A DNA stretch of 39,886 nt. It comes from a virus. Below, piece after piece: positions 8,080 to 15,697 of the stretch. The stretch lies in IMG/VR virus record IMGVR_UViG_3300005530_000055, positions 1 to 39,886 of that record; one strand, 5' to 3'. Within the stretch, counting starts at the first letter, position 1, and each line of letters opens with the position of its first letter. The notes under the pieces are model-generated. The model searched no databases and had not been told where the DNA came from. It saw nothing but the letters and a program-made list of their open reading frames with translations. The translations under genes and the position numbers were made by a program.

Positions 8080-8406
8080 TCAAGGAACGTAATGTCCTTC
8101 TAGTTTATTTTTTTCCATTTCAGATTCGGGAACAGTATCCGCCCCGCATTTAGGGCAAGTCCTCGTCCAGGAATGATGGATCGTGTTACTGGGGCAGCTC
8201 GGGCACCACCTGCCCTGCGGACCGCCTTTGATGTACAGCTTCTCCGGACCGGCGTCCACGAGCCCGCCTTGTGCGTAATTGTTGTTCTTCAATGCCGCGA
8301 GGTGATGATCCGCCACATCTACGAAAGTTCCTGGTTTTGCCACGTACCTTGTCCCGTCCTGCGCCTTGAAACCCATGCAGCCAGGGGGAAGATTAACCCT
8401 CGTCAC
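8080..8406 (-). CDS. Small protein with C-terminal zinc ribbon
   Basis: 108 residues from a GTG at 8406. Residues 1-60 form a small beta module (FKAQDGTRYVAKPGTFVDVADHH, then LKNNNYAQGGLVDAG). A classic ribbon follows: CPSC, thirteen residues on CPKCGAD. The spacing fits a single zinc ion. It begins eight bases after the preceding gene ends and is followed directly by the SAP protein. Function unknown; the N-terminal part resembles small head-completion modules of actinophages, but this is a loose resemblance. Confidence 0.65.
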   Translation of the reverse strand: MTRVNLPPGCMGFKAQDGTRYVAKPGTFVDVADHHLAALKNNNYAQGGLVDAGPEKLYIKGGPQGRWCPSCPSNTIHHSWTRTCPKCGADTVPESEMEKNKLEGHYVP

Positions 8407-8413
8407 CGAGTTT

Positions 8414-8689
8414 TTACCCTTCAGTGGAAATGATGTAATTAACCGGGATCGTAGTAGAGGCAGTGTTCAGCCCGAATACGGTCGCACCCTGGGAACTCGG
8501 GAAAGTCTCGAACATTGTCGGGCTGGTCGCTACCCCGTATCCGTTACTTGCGGTAAGCCTTGAGCTTGTCCCGAGATACAGCTGTCCGGTGGCTGCCGTG
8601 GAATAAAATGTGACACTGCATGCGCCCGGAGGGATGGTGAAAAGAGGTGCCGTACCGGCAACAGCAGCCTGCCCCATGATTATCGCCAT
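8414..8689 (-). CDS. Small beta-rich virion protein, 91 aa
   Basis: The ATG at 8689 (AGGAG four bases upstream) is preferred to an upstream start at 8725 that would overlap the GT2 gene. The product is Thr/Ser/Ala/Gly-rich with a YLGTSS...FETFPSSQGATVFGL pattern, which echoes the probable decoration proteins at 16297-16617 and 15738-16259. It is likely a virion surface or cement protein. It sits just after the sugar cassette, so it might also be a glycan acceptor (inference only). Confidence 0.65.
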   Translation of the reverse strand: MAIIMGQAAVAGTAPLFTIPPGACSVTFYSTAATGQLYLGTSSRLTASNGYGVATSPTMFETFPSSQGATVFGLNTASTTIPVNYIISTEG

Positions 8690-8696
8690 ACAGCTC

Positions 8697-9407
8697 CTAA
8701 AACCTTTTAAGCACCCAGGACACATCTTTGTTGAATTTCCTTCTCAGCAGGGAAATCTGGTGCGGCATAACGGCAGCCCGCCACTGATGGAAAGCCTGCA
8801 AGTCAGATTTCCCGAACCAGTCCTCCGCGTAATGATACAATTCGTCGTATTCAGTTTCCGGGTCAACGGAATAATGATGATGCTCAATGACAACCTCGGG
8901 GACATACCGGAGCAATCCTGAGCGCTTGCCTGTCTCAGCCCAGGCGTTATCGATGTAGTAATGACTGAAGCTTGCTTCCGCGAACTGCCCCATCACCTTT
9001 ACGATATCGCTGGAAATCATGATGATCTCAGGGATGTCATTCCTGCGCTTATCGTCCGGGTAAAGCATCCCTGTTCCGCCCATGCTTTCCAGCTTGCGGA
9101 GCATGATCGTATCCCAGTGCGGGGTGCGGAATACATGGTCATTTCCTACGAACATCAGCGCGTCGTAATCATCCCAGAATGCCTGCGCAGTCCTGTTCAG
9201 CTTCTCGACGTTCGTCCCTCTCGGGGACAGGGTGCTGGTAAGAGCGCTTCCCCAGTCAATCCCGTTGTACGTATCCTCATCATCAGGGTCCATGATGAAC
9301 ACGACATCCGCAGCGTCCGTGTTCTCCCTGTAAGAATCCAGCAGGCGCTCAACCTGCTTCCGGCGACCCCGGGTGGTAACCATGACAAGCAAGGTCAGAT
9401 CTGACAC
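8697..9407 (-). CDS. GT2-like (GT-A) glycosyltransferase (copy 1)
   Basis: 236 residues from a GTG at 9407; GGAG lies six bases upstream, while the ATG at 9413 touches the ribosome site and is less likely. The N-terminus has the GT-A strand and loop LTLLVMVTTRGRRKQVERLL, followed by FIMDPDDEDTY and a DALMFVGNDHVF segment that supplies the acidic (DxD-type) metal site. The C-terminal SHYYIDNAWAETGKRSGLL block is shared with the paralogue at 31471-32163 (DHWYIDNVWADLG). It closes the sugar cassette. Donor and acceptor are unknown. The shared blocks make the family call secure at the fold level only. Confidence 0.8.
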   Translation of the reverse strand: MSDLTLLVMVTTRGRRKQVERLLDSYRENTDAADVVFIMDPDDEDTYNGIDWGSALTSTLSPRGTNVEKLNRTAQAFWDDYDALMFVGNDHVFRTPHWDTIMLRKLESMGGTGMLYPDDKRRNDIPEIIMISSDIVKVMGQFAEASFSHYYIDNAWAETGKRSGLLRYVPEVVIEHHHYSVDPETEYDELYHYAEDWFGKSDLQAFHQWRAAVMPHQISLLRRKFNKDVSWVLKRF

Positions 9408-9416
9408 GATCATCTC

Positions 9417-10094
9417 CTAATTCCACCACTCAAAGTAATCGCCAACCTCTAGCGATTTCCCTGCGTGGACAGTTTTCAGCCCTTTGGGGCGGTAAAGACT
9501 TTCCGGGATGCACCGGAAGTCAAAGCTGACCCGGGTCTGACCGGTAGTGTTCAGCTTGTTCCCGTGTTCCCACTGGACCGCATCGAACGTGACGATATCC
9601 CCGTAGTCTGCCCGGATAGGGATGAATTCCTGGCTCCCCCAGGAGGATTCGATGTACACCGAGTTGCTTTCGAAAGCCTGAGTGAACGGAACCCAGTAAT
9701 TGATCTCCCCGGGGGAGTGGTTGTAATCCTCGTCCGTGTGAAACTCCCCGACCGCGACATTCCCCGGGAGGTGAACCCGGAACGTGGGGACATTCTGGTA
9801 ACAGAAAGGCTCATCAATGCGCGGGGCGATGATATTCTCTATGAGCTTCAGGTAATCAGCCCTGATCTCACTGAAATGATCATAGAATTTACGGTGAAAC
9901 TCAGTGGACTGATCCGTCTTGCAGGACAGGACATCAATATCATCCCCGACCCCGAGGTTTTCCAGCTTGCCTACACTGAAAATCTCGCAGAGCAGCTCAC
10001 GAAACCTGTATTCCCGCGTATCGTAGGTGAAAATACTAGGAGGAAACGTCTCTTCTGGTAGTGACACTTTCACGTCCTCTTGTGGCATGAGCAT
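9417..10094 (-). CDS. StrG-like 2-oxoglutarate/Fe(II) dioxygenase
   Basis: Up to 225 residues. The key block is VGEFHTDEDYNHSPGEINYW: an HxD iron-binding pair followed by the GEINxWxP motif seen in the streptomycin StrG family. A distal histidine lies in QWEHGNKL, and the 2-oxoglutarate-binding arginine in TRVSFDFRC. The expected reaction is oxidation or hydroxylation of a sugar or aglycone in the cytoplasm. The start is uncertain: the ATG at 10094 is the longest, but GTG at 10073 would give the GTGA overlap common in this operon, and GTG at 10067 has the best spaced AGAGGA. It follows the epimerase and the 28-mer and precedes a glycosyltransferase, pointing to sugar tailoring. Confidence 0.75.
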   Translation of the reverse strand: MLMPQEDVKVSLPEETFPPSIFTYDTREYRFRELLCEIFSVGKLENLGVGDDIDVLSCKTDQSTEFHRKFYDHFSEIRADYLKLIENIIAPRIDEPFCYQNVPTFRVHLPGNVAVGEFHTDEDYNHSPGEINYWVPFTQAFESNSVYIESSWGSQEFIPIRADYGDIVTFDAVQWEHGNKLNTTGQTRVSFDFRCIPESLYRPKGLKTVHAGKSLEVGDYFEWWN

Positions 10095-10156
10095 TCACAG
10101 GTCTTCGACTTGCATTTAGGGGCATGCTCCCCCAGCTGGCAGCGAATCGAGATCAT
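10070..10156 (-). CDS. Cys-rich mini-protein, 28 aa
   Basis: The ATG at 10156 overlaps the epimerase stop as ATGA, and the frame runs 28 codons to a TGA at 10070, itself placed in a GTGA overlap with a possible start of the dioxygenase. The product, MISIRCQLGEHAPKC followed by KSKTCECSCHKRT, contains five Cys and two His in 25 residues, enough for a zinc or iron-sulfur site. Both ends fit the overlap rule of the cassette, which is strong evidence for translation. Function unknown: a metal-binding peptide or a coupling peptide for the next gene. Confidence 0.65.
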   Translation of the reverse strand: MISIRCQLGEHAPKCKSKTCECSCHKRT

Positions 10157-11061
10157 GAGTACCGCCAGGAGACGAGTTCTTTCAATCCTGTTTTCAGGTC
10201 AACCTGAGGCTCCCACCCGAGTTGCTTTCTCGCGAGGGAGATGTCTGCCTTTTTCCGGGGACATGGGTCGATCTTCCTGACCGGACCGTATTCTGGCTGC
10301 AAATCCGATCCCATGATCTCCAGCAGCATCCCTGCCAGGTCAGTGAGAGTTGTCTCTATCCCTGAGGCGATGTTGAACGCACCCACGACATCGCTTTGCG
10401 CTGCGAGGATGTTAGCTCTCGCCACATCCCCGACATACACGAAATCGCGAGTCGCAGTTCCGTCACCTTCGATATACGGGGGGAGTCCAGCGGAAATCCT
10501 GTCCATCCACCTGGGGAGAACCTCCGTGTAAATCCCGCTGACATCCACCCGGGGGCCGTAAACGCTGAAATACCGCAGCATCACGCAGTCCAGGTCAAGA
10601 CTGCGTGCTATCCCCTCGGTGAACGCTTTCCCTGCCCCGTATAGCGTCGTATCGTTGTACGAGTGATGTTTCTCGTTCGTGGGGAACTCGTCCGCAAGCC
10701 CGTAGATACTGGAGGAACTCGCGGCTACGACCCTGGCTTTCGCTCTTTTCGCAGCCTGGAAAACGTTGAGAGTCCCTGTCGCAATCACATCAATCCCCAG
10801 CTGGGGGTCTTCCGCGCACTGCTTGATTTTCACCGCAGCCTGATGGAAAACGTAATCAACTCCGTACATCAGGCTTTCAAGCAGTTTCTCATCGCGGATA
10901 TCACCCAGGTAGAACTGAGTTCCCGGAGGGACATTCTTCCTGTCTCCCCCGGAGAGGTTGTCCAGGACGAAAACTTCCGCCCCTGCCTCGATGAGCTGAT
11001 CAGCGATATGACTCCCGATCAGTCCTGCTCCTCCGGTGATCAGGCACCGTGAGCCTTTCAT
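10153..11061 (-). CDS. NAD-dependent sugar epimerase/dehydratase (extended SDR, GalE-like)
   Basis: 302 residues from an ATG at 11061 that overlaps the GT17 stop (ATGA). The Rossmann signature GGAGLIG is at residues 10-16, the NAD ribose-binding Asp at about 34, and the catalytic YxxxK as Y141-GAG-K145 with the preceding Ser cluster AASSSSIYG at 114-121. This is the arrangement of UDP-glucose 4-epimerases and related nucleotide-sugar enzymes. The likely substrate is a nucleotide-activated hexose. Length is slightly short but complete. In the cassette it could supply the sugar donor for the neighbouring transferases. Substrate specificity cannot be read from sequence. Confidence 0.9.
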   Translation of the reverse strand: MKGSRCLITGGAGLIGSHIADQLIEAGAEVFVLDNLSGGDRKNVPPGTQFYLGDIRDEKLLESLMYGVDYVFHQAAVKIKQCAEDPQLGIDVIATGTLNVFQAAKRAKARVVAASSSSIYGLADEFPTNEKHHSYNDTTLYGAGKAFTEGIARSLDLDCVMLRYFSVYGPRVDVSGIYTEVLPRWMDRISAGLPPYIEGDGTATRDFVYVGDVARANILAAQSDVVGAFNIASGIETTLTDLAGMLLEIMGSDLQPEYGPVRKIDPCPRKKADISLARKQLGWEPQVDLKTGLKELVSWRYS

Positions 11062-11834
11062 TTACGTTCCCCTTCAGGACGGAACCATTCTTGCGGGCAG
11101 TGACGTTCCTGAATCCACAAAGGGAGATCGCCAGTTCCCGTAGGACGCATCTGGGTGGTCAGCCCGAAAGGCTTCCCGTCCTCCCAGGAGCGTCCCTGCT
11201 CGTACAGCAGGCCCGCGTCAGCCCATTCCAGCATCTGGCTGGTAGTTTCAGTGTGAGAGGTTGCGAGAGCTTTCTCCTTGATGGCTTCCACTCCCCCGAG
11301 CCAGGAGAAATGCCATCCCGCCCCGGGAATGCGCGGGAAGAAATTCCTCATGTTGCGCATTCTCTCGAAATCAGTGATGTCTTTCATCTTCGCGGTCACC
11401 GGACCGCACCAGGGGAGCGGATGCAGCCAGTCAACGGCGAAATTATGGAATGACATTTCCAGCGCCCGGTTGGGAGGGAGGAATTCTGCGACGATCTCGT
11501 TGCGGGGAATCTCATCCACATCGGAAAGCATGATCAGGTCATCACGATCCGCATCCCCGAGCCCCTGCATGAGATGCCTGCGATGCGCGATAGCACGACG
11601 ATGATTATCCCCGGGGACATCCAGGTCTTTCGCAGGGAGCATGACGTGAATGATCTTGTCTTCCCATGCCGCGAAACGTTCCCTGTTCTCAGCGTAATAG
11701 AAAGGCTTCGGGGCACCCTGATGGGTAGCGGCAGCTTCCGCCAGGACATGCTTAAGGGGAATATCTTCCAGTTCCCTCAGTCTGCATTCCAGGAGGTCAA
11801 GCTCATTATGAAACAGGAAGCAGTCGTAAATCAA
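11058..11834 (-). CDS. GT17-family glycosyltransferase
   Basis: 258 residues. The family N-terminus IYDCFLFHNELDLLECRLREL begins exactly at a TTG at 11834 whose TTGA overlaps the stop of the isomerase, so I prefer it to the ATG at 11861. Conserved GT17 blocks follow: a VLAEAAATHQG segment, a DDLIMLSDVDEIP acidic motif, and GWHFSWLGG. Eukaryotic GT17 enzymes add a bisecting GlcNAc; bacterial and viral members act on unknown acceptors. Here it is one of two transferases in the sugar cassette. Family confidence is high; the donor is unknown. Confidence 0.85.
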   Translation of the reverse strand: MIYDCFLFHNELDLLECRLRELEDIPLKHVLAEAAATHQGAPKPFYYAENRERFAAWEDKIIHVMLPAKDLDVPGDNHRRAIAHRRHLMQGLGDADRDDLIMLSDVDEIPRNEIVAEFLPPNRALEMSFHNFAVDWLHPLPWCGPVTAKMKDITDFERMRNMRNFFPRIPGAGWHFSWLGGVEAIKEKALATSHTETTSQMLEWADAGLLYEQGRSWEDGKPFGLTTQMRPTGTGDLPLWIQERHCPQEWFRPEGERK

Positions 11835-12409
11835 CGTGCAGCCTCGCTGGAGGCAGACCATCTTGCCTTCACGTGAGCAGCGAAAGCGTGCAGGATTGCC
11901 TGATGCGCGGTTTCCACCACTCCGTAATCATGCACGTCCGCTTCCACGTGCACCGATACGTCAGCCCGTTCACGCGCCTTGCCCCCGGTGAACCCGGTAA
12001 GCGAGACCGACTTCAGCCCGTTGTCGCTCGCGTATTCCAGTGCCCGGATGATGTTCGGGGATTTCCCCGAGGAGGAGATGGTGAGCAGCATGTCGCCAGT
12101 TCGGGCAAGCATCTCCAGCTGGCTGGAGAACACGTTCTCGTATCCATCATCGTTTCCTGCGGCGGTAATCAGCTCCGGGCTCTGCCCCAGGGAGATGGCA
12201 TGCAGTCCCGCTTTCGCGAAATCGTTGGCTGCGTGATTCGCCAGCCCTGCGGACCCGCCATTCCCGCAAAGGAACACGAACCTGCCCATCCTCCGGGTGT
12301 TCAGCAGCATTCCTGCTGCTCTTTCCAGGTCTGCGGGGTCCATTGCCTTGCAGGCGATGTCAACCCCGGAAGTCAGGTCATTCAGTTGCTCGCTTAGCGT
12401 TTGATTCAT
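11831..12409 (-). CDS. gmhA: Sedoheptulose-7-phosphate isomerase-like SIS protein (GmhA family)
   Basis: 192 residues, the normal GmhA length, with the ATG at 12409 overlapping the phosphatase stop (ATGA). The SIS phosphosugar-binding signatures are intact: CGNGGSAGLANHAANDFAKA at about residues 48-67 and LTISSSGKSPNIIRAL. The C-terminal VETAHQAILHAF carries the catalytic-type His seen in GmhA. The family converts sedoheptulose 7-phosphate to D-glycero-heptose 7-phosphate, the first step to activated heptose. No HddA kinase, GmhB phosphatase or nucleotidyltransferase is in the window, so the product must be handed to host or other phage enzymes, or the substrate differs. Confidence 0.88.
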   Translation of the reverse strand: MNQTLSEQLNDLTSGVDIACKAMDPADLERAAGMLLNTRRMGRFVFLCGNGGSAGLANHAANDFAKAGLHAISLGQSPELITAAGNDDGYENVFSSQLEMLARTGDMLLTISSSGKSPNIIRALEYASDNGLKSVSLTGFTGGKARERADVSVHVEADVHDYGVVETAHQAILHAFAAHVKARWSASSEAAR

Positions 12410-12849
12410 TCCGCTAGCATAGCAGAAATCCTAGCGAGAACAGCGGGGGTTCCAGCCTCGATCATGTCAAGCGCATGAGCAAAATCAGCAGGTCCCCCGA
12501 AGAAAGGATCAGGGATTTCCTCATCGCAGAACAGGTGCACCCTGTCATCCCCGCCAAGCTCCCGGAGATCTGCAAGGTTCTTCTTGTCCATGGCGAAAAG
12601 CAGGTCCCGTTCGGTGAGCCACGAAGACTGGAACTGCCTAGCTATATGCCCTGACCCGTCGTAACCTCGATCAGCCAGTGCTTTCTGGGATTCGATGTGC
12701 ATCGGGAGACCAGCATGTCCCGTGTTAGTACCCGCGCTGTCCACGATGACATCCCTGATACCGGCACGAGCCAGCTCAGCACGCAATACGATTTCAGCCA
12801 GCGGGGAGCGGCAGATGTTACCCAGGCAGACGAAACAGACGCGGATCAT
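12406..12849 (-). CDS. Low-molecular-weight protein tyrosine phosphatase
   Basis: 147 residues from an ATG at 12849 that overlaps the methyltransferase stop (ATGA); an upstream TTG-type start at 12894 is rejected because it would lie deep inside that gene. The P-loop is perfect: VCLGNICRSPLAE with nucleophile Cys8 and Arg14 (C-x5-R-S). The general acid is Asp114 in the DPFFGG loop, and the VDSAGT strand follows as in the family. Bacterial members (Wzb, PtpA types) dephosphorylate tyrosine kinases controlling polysaccharide export. Here it is embedded between sugar-modifying enzymes of a phage. Possible roles are control of a host capsule kinase, or dephosphorylation of a sugar intermediate. 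Confidence 0.92.
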   Translation of the reverse strand: MIRVCFVCLGNICRSPLAEIVLRAELARAGIRDVIVDSAGTNTGHAGLPMHIESQKALADRGYDGSGHIARQFQSSWLTERDLLFAMDKKNLADLRELGGDDRVHLFCDEEIPDPFFGGPADFAHALDMIEAGTPAVLARISAMLAE

Positions 12850-13415
12850 ATCCTCACCCACCACAGCGCAGACTCGTCGTTGGCATCGAAACACCGGGCG
12901 ACACCCTCGGAAACCGGGGGATATTGATAGTCATCTCCGCAGAAAATAGCGCCCTCGACCGCGAACGGGAGAAATGCCCTGATATTATCCGCAACCTCAT
13001 CAGCGGTGTGCATCGCGTCAATATGAAGAAACCTGACAGGTCTCGTCCACTGTGCCGCGAACTCCCGCCATCCCATCTTCCAGATCTGAACGTTACCCTG
13101 GGTGCCTTCCCTGACGTTCTCCTGGAATATCCCGTGATTGTCCCTGGAGATGATTTCCTGTGTCAGCCCGATCGCGGAGAGACTCCCTGCGTGGTCATGA
13201 GGATCGTATCTCTCATCTCCGTTGAGCACCTGCTGCCAGTCCCAGTGATCAACTGCGTGCAAGACTTTCGGGTAAACAGCGTTCGCGATGGGGATCGCGG
13301 AGAGACCCTGATGCACCCCTATCTCAATAACCTCCCCAGGGAGGTCATTCGTGGATGCCGCCAGTTCCGCAGTCCTGCTGAGCTGACCTTCGCTGATCCA
13401 GTGCTCGTCAAACAA
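12846..13415 (-). CDS. SAM-dependent methyltransferase (TylF/methyltransferase-24-like)
   Basis: 189 residues from a TTG at 13415, which has AGGAG five bases upstream and overlaps the aminotransferase stop by 8 bases; a longer start at 13454 would sit inside that gene. Motif I is VIEIGVHQGLSAIPIA, and the acidic pair FLHIDAMHTADEV resembles the metal-binding DAxHxxxxVxxD motif of TylF-type sugar O-methyltransferases. It would methylate a hydroxyl on the glycan or a nucleotide sugar. Its position between the aminotransferase and the phosphatase agrees with sugar tailoring. The C-terminus is short and ends with SALWWVRI. Confidence 0.8.
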   Translation of the reverse strand: MFDEHWISEGQLSRTAELAASTNDLPGEVIEIGVHQGLSAIPIANAVYPKVLHAVDHWDWQQVLNGDERYDPHDHAGSLSAIGLTQEIISRDNHGIFQENVREGTQGNVQIWKMGWREFAAQWTRPVRFLHIDAMHTADEVADNIRAFLPFAVEGAIFCGDDYQYPPVSEGVARCFDANDESALWWVRI

Positions 13416-14445
13416 GGAAACTCCTGACCGCATCAATGACCTGCCCGAGATCATCGTCAGTCATATCGGGATACAGGGGGAACGTGACCAGGGTTTTCCA
13501 TACCCTGTCCGTGACGGGGAGTTTCTTGTGTTCCCCGAAAATCCTGTGCAGGTTGAGTGGCTTGTAGTGCACTCCTGCTGATACCCCGCGAGAATACATG
13601 TGAGTGATCAGGCTGTCCCTGTGCTGCGTTCTCGCCACGAACATGTGCCAGGAGGAGTTCTCATCCCACTCGGGGAGTCTCAGCCAGTCCAGGTCGCTGA
13701 ATTCTTTCATATAGGTCAGCACGATCTTCCTGCGCAGCTCGTTCATCTCGTCCAGCCGCTGGAGCTGAGCCAGGGCAATAGCTGCGGTGATATCGTTCAT
13801 GTCCGCTTTCCAGCCAGGGTCGGGAATGCTGTAATCCCAGCCTTTGCGGTCAATCCCGAACCTGCGGAGTCTCCGTAGTCTCGCGGCAAGTTCCCCGTCA
13901 GGAGTGGTGATCATCCCGCCATCCCCGGAGGCGAGGTTTTTCACTGCATTGAACGACCAGCAGGCGACATCCCCGATCTGCCCTGCAAGCATATTGCCAG
14001 CAGCATGAGCGCAATCTTCGATAATCCACCCGGAGGGGAAAGAACGAGGGGAGTTCACGGTCCCCCCGTACCATACCGGGATGATCGCGGCAGTCCGCTG
14101 GGTTTCCTTGCTTTTCACGTCATCCCAGTCGATGCACAAGGTATTCTCATCGATGTCCGCGAGAACGACCCTACCCCCGCTGTGCAGCACTGAGAGTCCC
14201 GTAGCGGCGAATGTCAGCGCGGGCATGATAACTTCCCCGTCGCGTACCCCGAGAGTCTCCAGAGCGAGCTGGAGGGCTGCAGTGCAGTTGCTCACGGCAA
14301 CTGCATGCCGGGAACCGGTGTATTTCGCGAACTGTTCTTCCAGTTCCTCAACAACAGGACCCATCGACCAGAATCCGCTGCGGAGAACCCTGGTGACATT
14401 CTGAATCTCAAGGTCAGAGCAGCTGGGCTTGAAAAGCGGGATCAC
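13408..14445 (-). CDS. DegT/DnrJ/EryC1/StrS-family sugar aminotransferase
   Basis: 345 residues from a GTG at 14445 (GTGA overlap with the acetyltransferase stop). All hallmarks of the PLP-dependent nucleotide-sugar aminotransferases are present: SNCTAALQLAL phosphate-binding turn at about 52-62, Asp144 in the IEDCAHAAGN motif that contacts the PLP pyridine nitrogen, and Lys169 within WSFNAVKNLASGDGGMITT forming the Schiff base. It converts a keto-sugar nucleotide to an amino sugar using glutamate. The next upstream gene encodes an acetyltransferase of the type that N-acylates such amino sugars, a classical pair in surface glycan loci. No 4,6-dehydratase is in the window to make the keto substrate. 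Confidence 0.93.
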   Translation of the reverse strand: MIPLFKPSCSDLEIQNVTRVLRSGFWSMGPVVEELEEQFAKYTGSRHAVAVSNCTAALQLALETLGVRDGEVIMPALTFAATGLSVLHSGGRVVLADIDENTLCIDWDDVKSKETQRTAAIIPVWYGGTVNSPRSFPSGWIIEDCAHAAGNMLAGQIGDVACWSFNAVKNLASGDGGMITTPDGELAARLRRLRRFGIDRKGWDYSIPDPGWKADMNDITAAIALAQLQRLDEMNELRRKIVLTYMKEFSDLDWLRLPEWDENSSWHMFVARTQHRDSLITHMYSRGVSAGVHYKPLNLHRIFGEHKKLPVTDRVWKTLVTFPLYPDMTDDDLGQVIDAVRSFLV

Positions 14446-15107
14446 CGGATCGCACCCGACTCGTATTCGTGCTCGACTTCGCGGATAACTTTCGCAGGAT
14501 TACCCGCGACCACCGTGTATTCGGGAACGTCTTTCGTGACCACCGAGCCAGCCCCGATAATCGACCATCTCCCCAGGGTGAGGTTCGGGAGGATCGTCGC
14601 GTTCGTCCCGACGTAAACTCCGTCCTCGATGTCCACGCATCCTGAGATGGAGACGGCATGCGCGATGAAACATGAGTCCCCGACCCAGCTCTCGTGAGAG
14701 ACGAGGGCAGCCATATGGATACTTGTATTGTCACCAATAGCTGCTGACTGCTGGATATGCACGCCTTCCTGGACATACAACCCGACCCCGAGCTGCACGC
14801 CTTCCAGGTCAACCCCCGGGTCGATCAGGTTCGCGAACCGGCAGCCTTTATCCGCGAGCACCCGCGATGTCTTGTAGCGACTCGCGCAGTTACCGCTGAC
14901 CAGGTTGACGAACGACACATCGAACAAATCGAGAACTGTGAGGACATCAATCCCCGTTACCGGATATCCCGCGAACATCGTTCCCCGTTTGGCAGGATCG
15001 TCATCGATGAACCCGAGGATCTCCAGGTTCGGGTCAGCTGCCGTAACCCTGCGGAGCAGCCGCTCCACGTGAGGGTTGGATGCGCCATAGAGAGCTATCC
15101 GCGTCAT
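14442..15107 (-). CDS. NeuD/PglD-like hexapeptide-repeat acetyltransferase
   Basis: 221 residues from an ATG at 15107 (ATGA overlap). The N-terminal 80 residues form a small Rossmann-like sugar-binding domain (RIALYGASNPHVERLL, then ILGFIDDDPAKRG), and residues 95-205 form a left-handed beta-helix with hexad repeats (VDIEDGVYVGTNATILPN, IIGAGSVVTKDVPEYTVVAG). The putative catalytic His is in HMAALVSHESWVG. This two-domain layout is that of PglD/NeuD enzymes which N-acetylate amino sugars on a nucleotide. Pairing with the aminotransferase directly downstream supports synthesis of an N-acetylated amino deoxysugar. Confidence 0.9.
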   Translation of the reverse strand: MTRIALYGASNPHVERLLRRVTAADPNLEILGFIDDDPAKRGTMFAGYPVTGIDVLTVLDLFDVSFVNLVSGNCASRYKTSRVLADKGCRFANLIDPGVDLEGVQLGVGLYVQEGVHIQQSAAIGDNTSIHMAALVSHESWVGDSCFIAHAVSISGCVDIEDGVYVGTNATILPNLTLGRWSIIGAGSVVTKDVPEYTVVAGNPAKVIREVEHEYESGAIR

Positions 15108-15679
15108 GGGGTTATCTTAGCAGGAACCTTATGGACGATCGCGAGTCCGTAGCGGAACAGGACTGAATCGCACTCCCCGTCCCGGGTTTTCAGCAGCTCC
15201 AGCAGGGATGTCATCGTGCTGATCATCTCTGGTTCGTACTGGGTGGGGACCAGTCCGTGGAACCCTACGTACCAGTCTTCGATAACGTAGTAACCACCGG
15301 GGGCAACCTGGGGCCACAGGATTTCGAAGGTTCTCTTCGAGAGTGTCCCGTTATGGCTGGCATCTTCAACGATCAGGTCGAAGGGACCGAGTTCAGCAAG
15401 TGAAAGGTCATCCTGGTTCTTGACAACTTTCACTGTTCCCTGTGGCCATATAGCCGCCTGGTTGCAATCCACCCCGGTGATTGTTCCCAGCGGGAAAAGC
15501 CCCTGCCACATCCGCAGGGATTCCCCCTCGTAAACCCCTACTTCACAGACGTTCCCGAAAGGACCGATATCTGCGGCAATCTTCAGGTACTCCCGGAAGT
15601 ATCCGTGCGGTTCGATCTTATCTGTCTCGATATAGCTGGGCACCTGTATTCCTGCGGAATACGGATACAAGTAAGCCAT
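15104..15679 (-). CDS. SAM-dependent methyltransferase, first gene of sugar cassette
   Basis: 191 residues from an ATG at 15679 with AAGG nine bases upstream. Motif I is NVCEVGVYEGESLRMW, motif II GTITGVDCN, and a later PFDLIVEDASHNG and APGGYYVIEDWYVGF complete a class I fold close to the macrocin/cephalosporin-hydroxylase-like methyltransferases. It leads the cassette after a stable hairpin at 15698-15728. Substrate unknown; by context a sugar. It shares only the general fold with the methyltransferase at 12846-13415. Confidence 0.8.
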   Translation of the reverse strand: MAYLYPYSAGIQVPSYIETDKIEPHGYFREYLKIAADIGPFGNVCEVGVYEGESLRMWQGLFPLGTITGVDCNQAAIWPQGTVKVVKNQDDLSLAELGPFDLIVEDASHNGTLSKRTFEILWPQVAPGGYYVIEDWYVGFHGLVPTQYEPEMISTMTSLLELLKTRDGECDSVLFRYGLAIVHKVPAKITP

Positions 15680-15697
15680 CTGCGATTACCTTCCTGA

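Noticed and set aside
12850-12894. N-terminal extension of the tyrosine phosphatase
   Set aside because: The added residues do not fit the family, whose start matches the ATG at 12849, and the extension overlaps the upstream methyltransferase.
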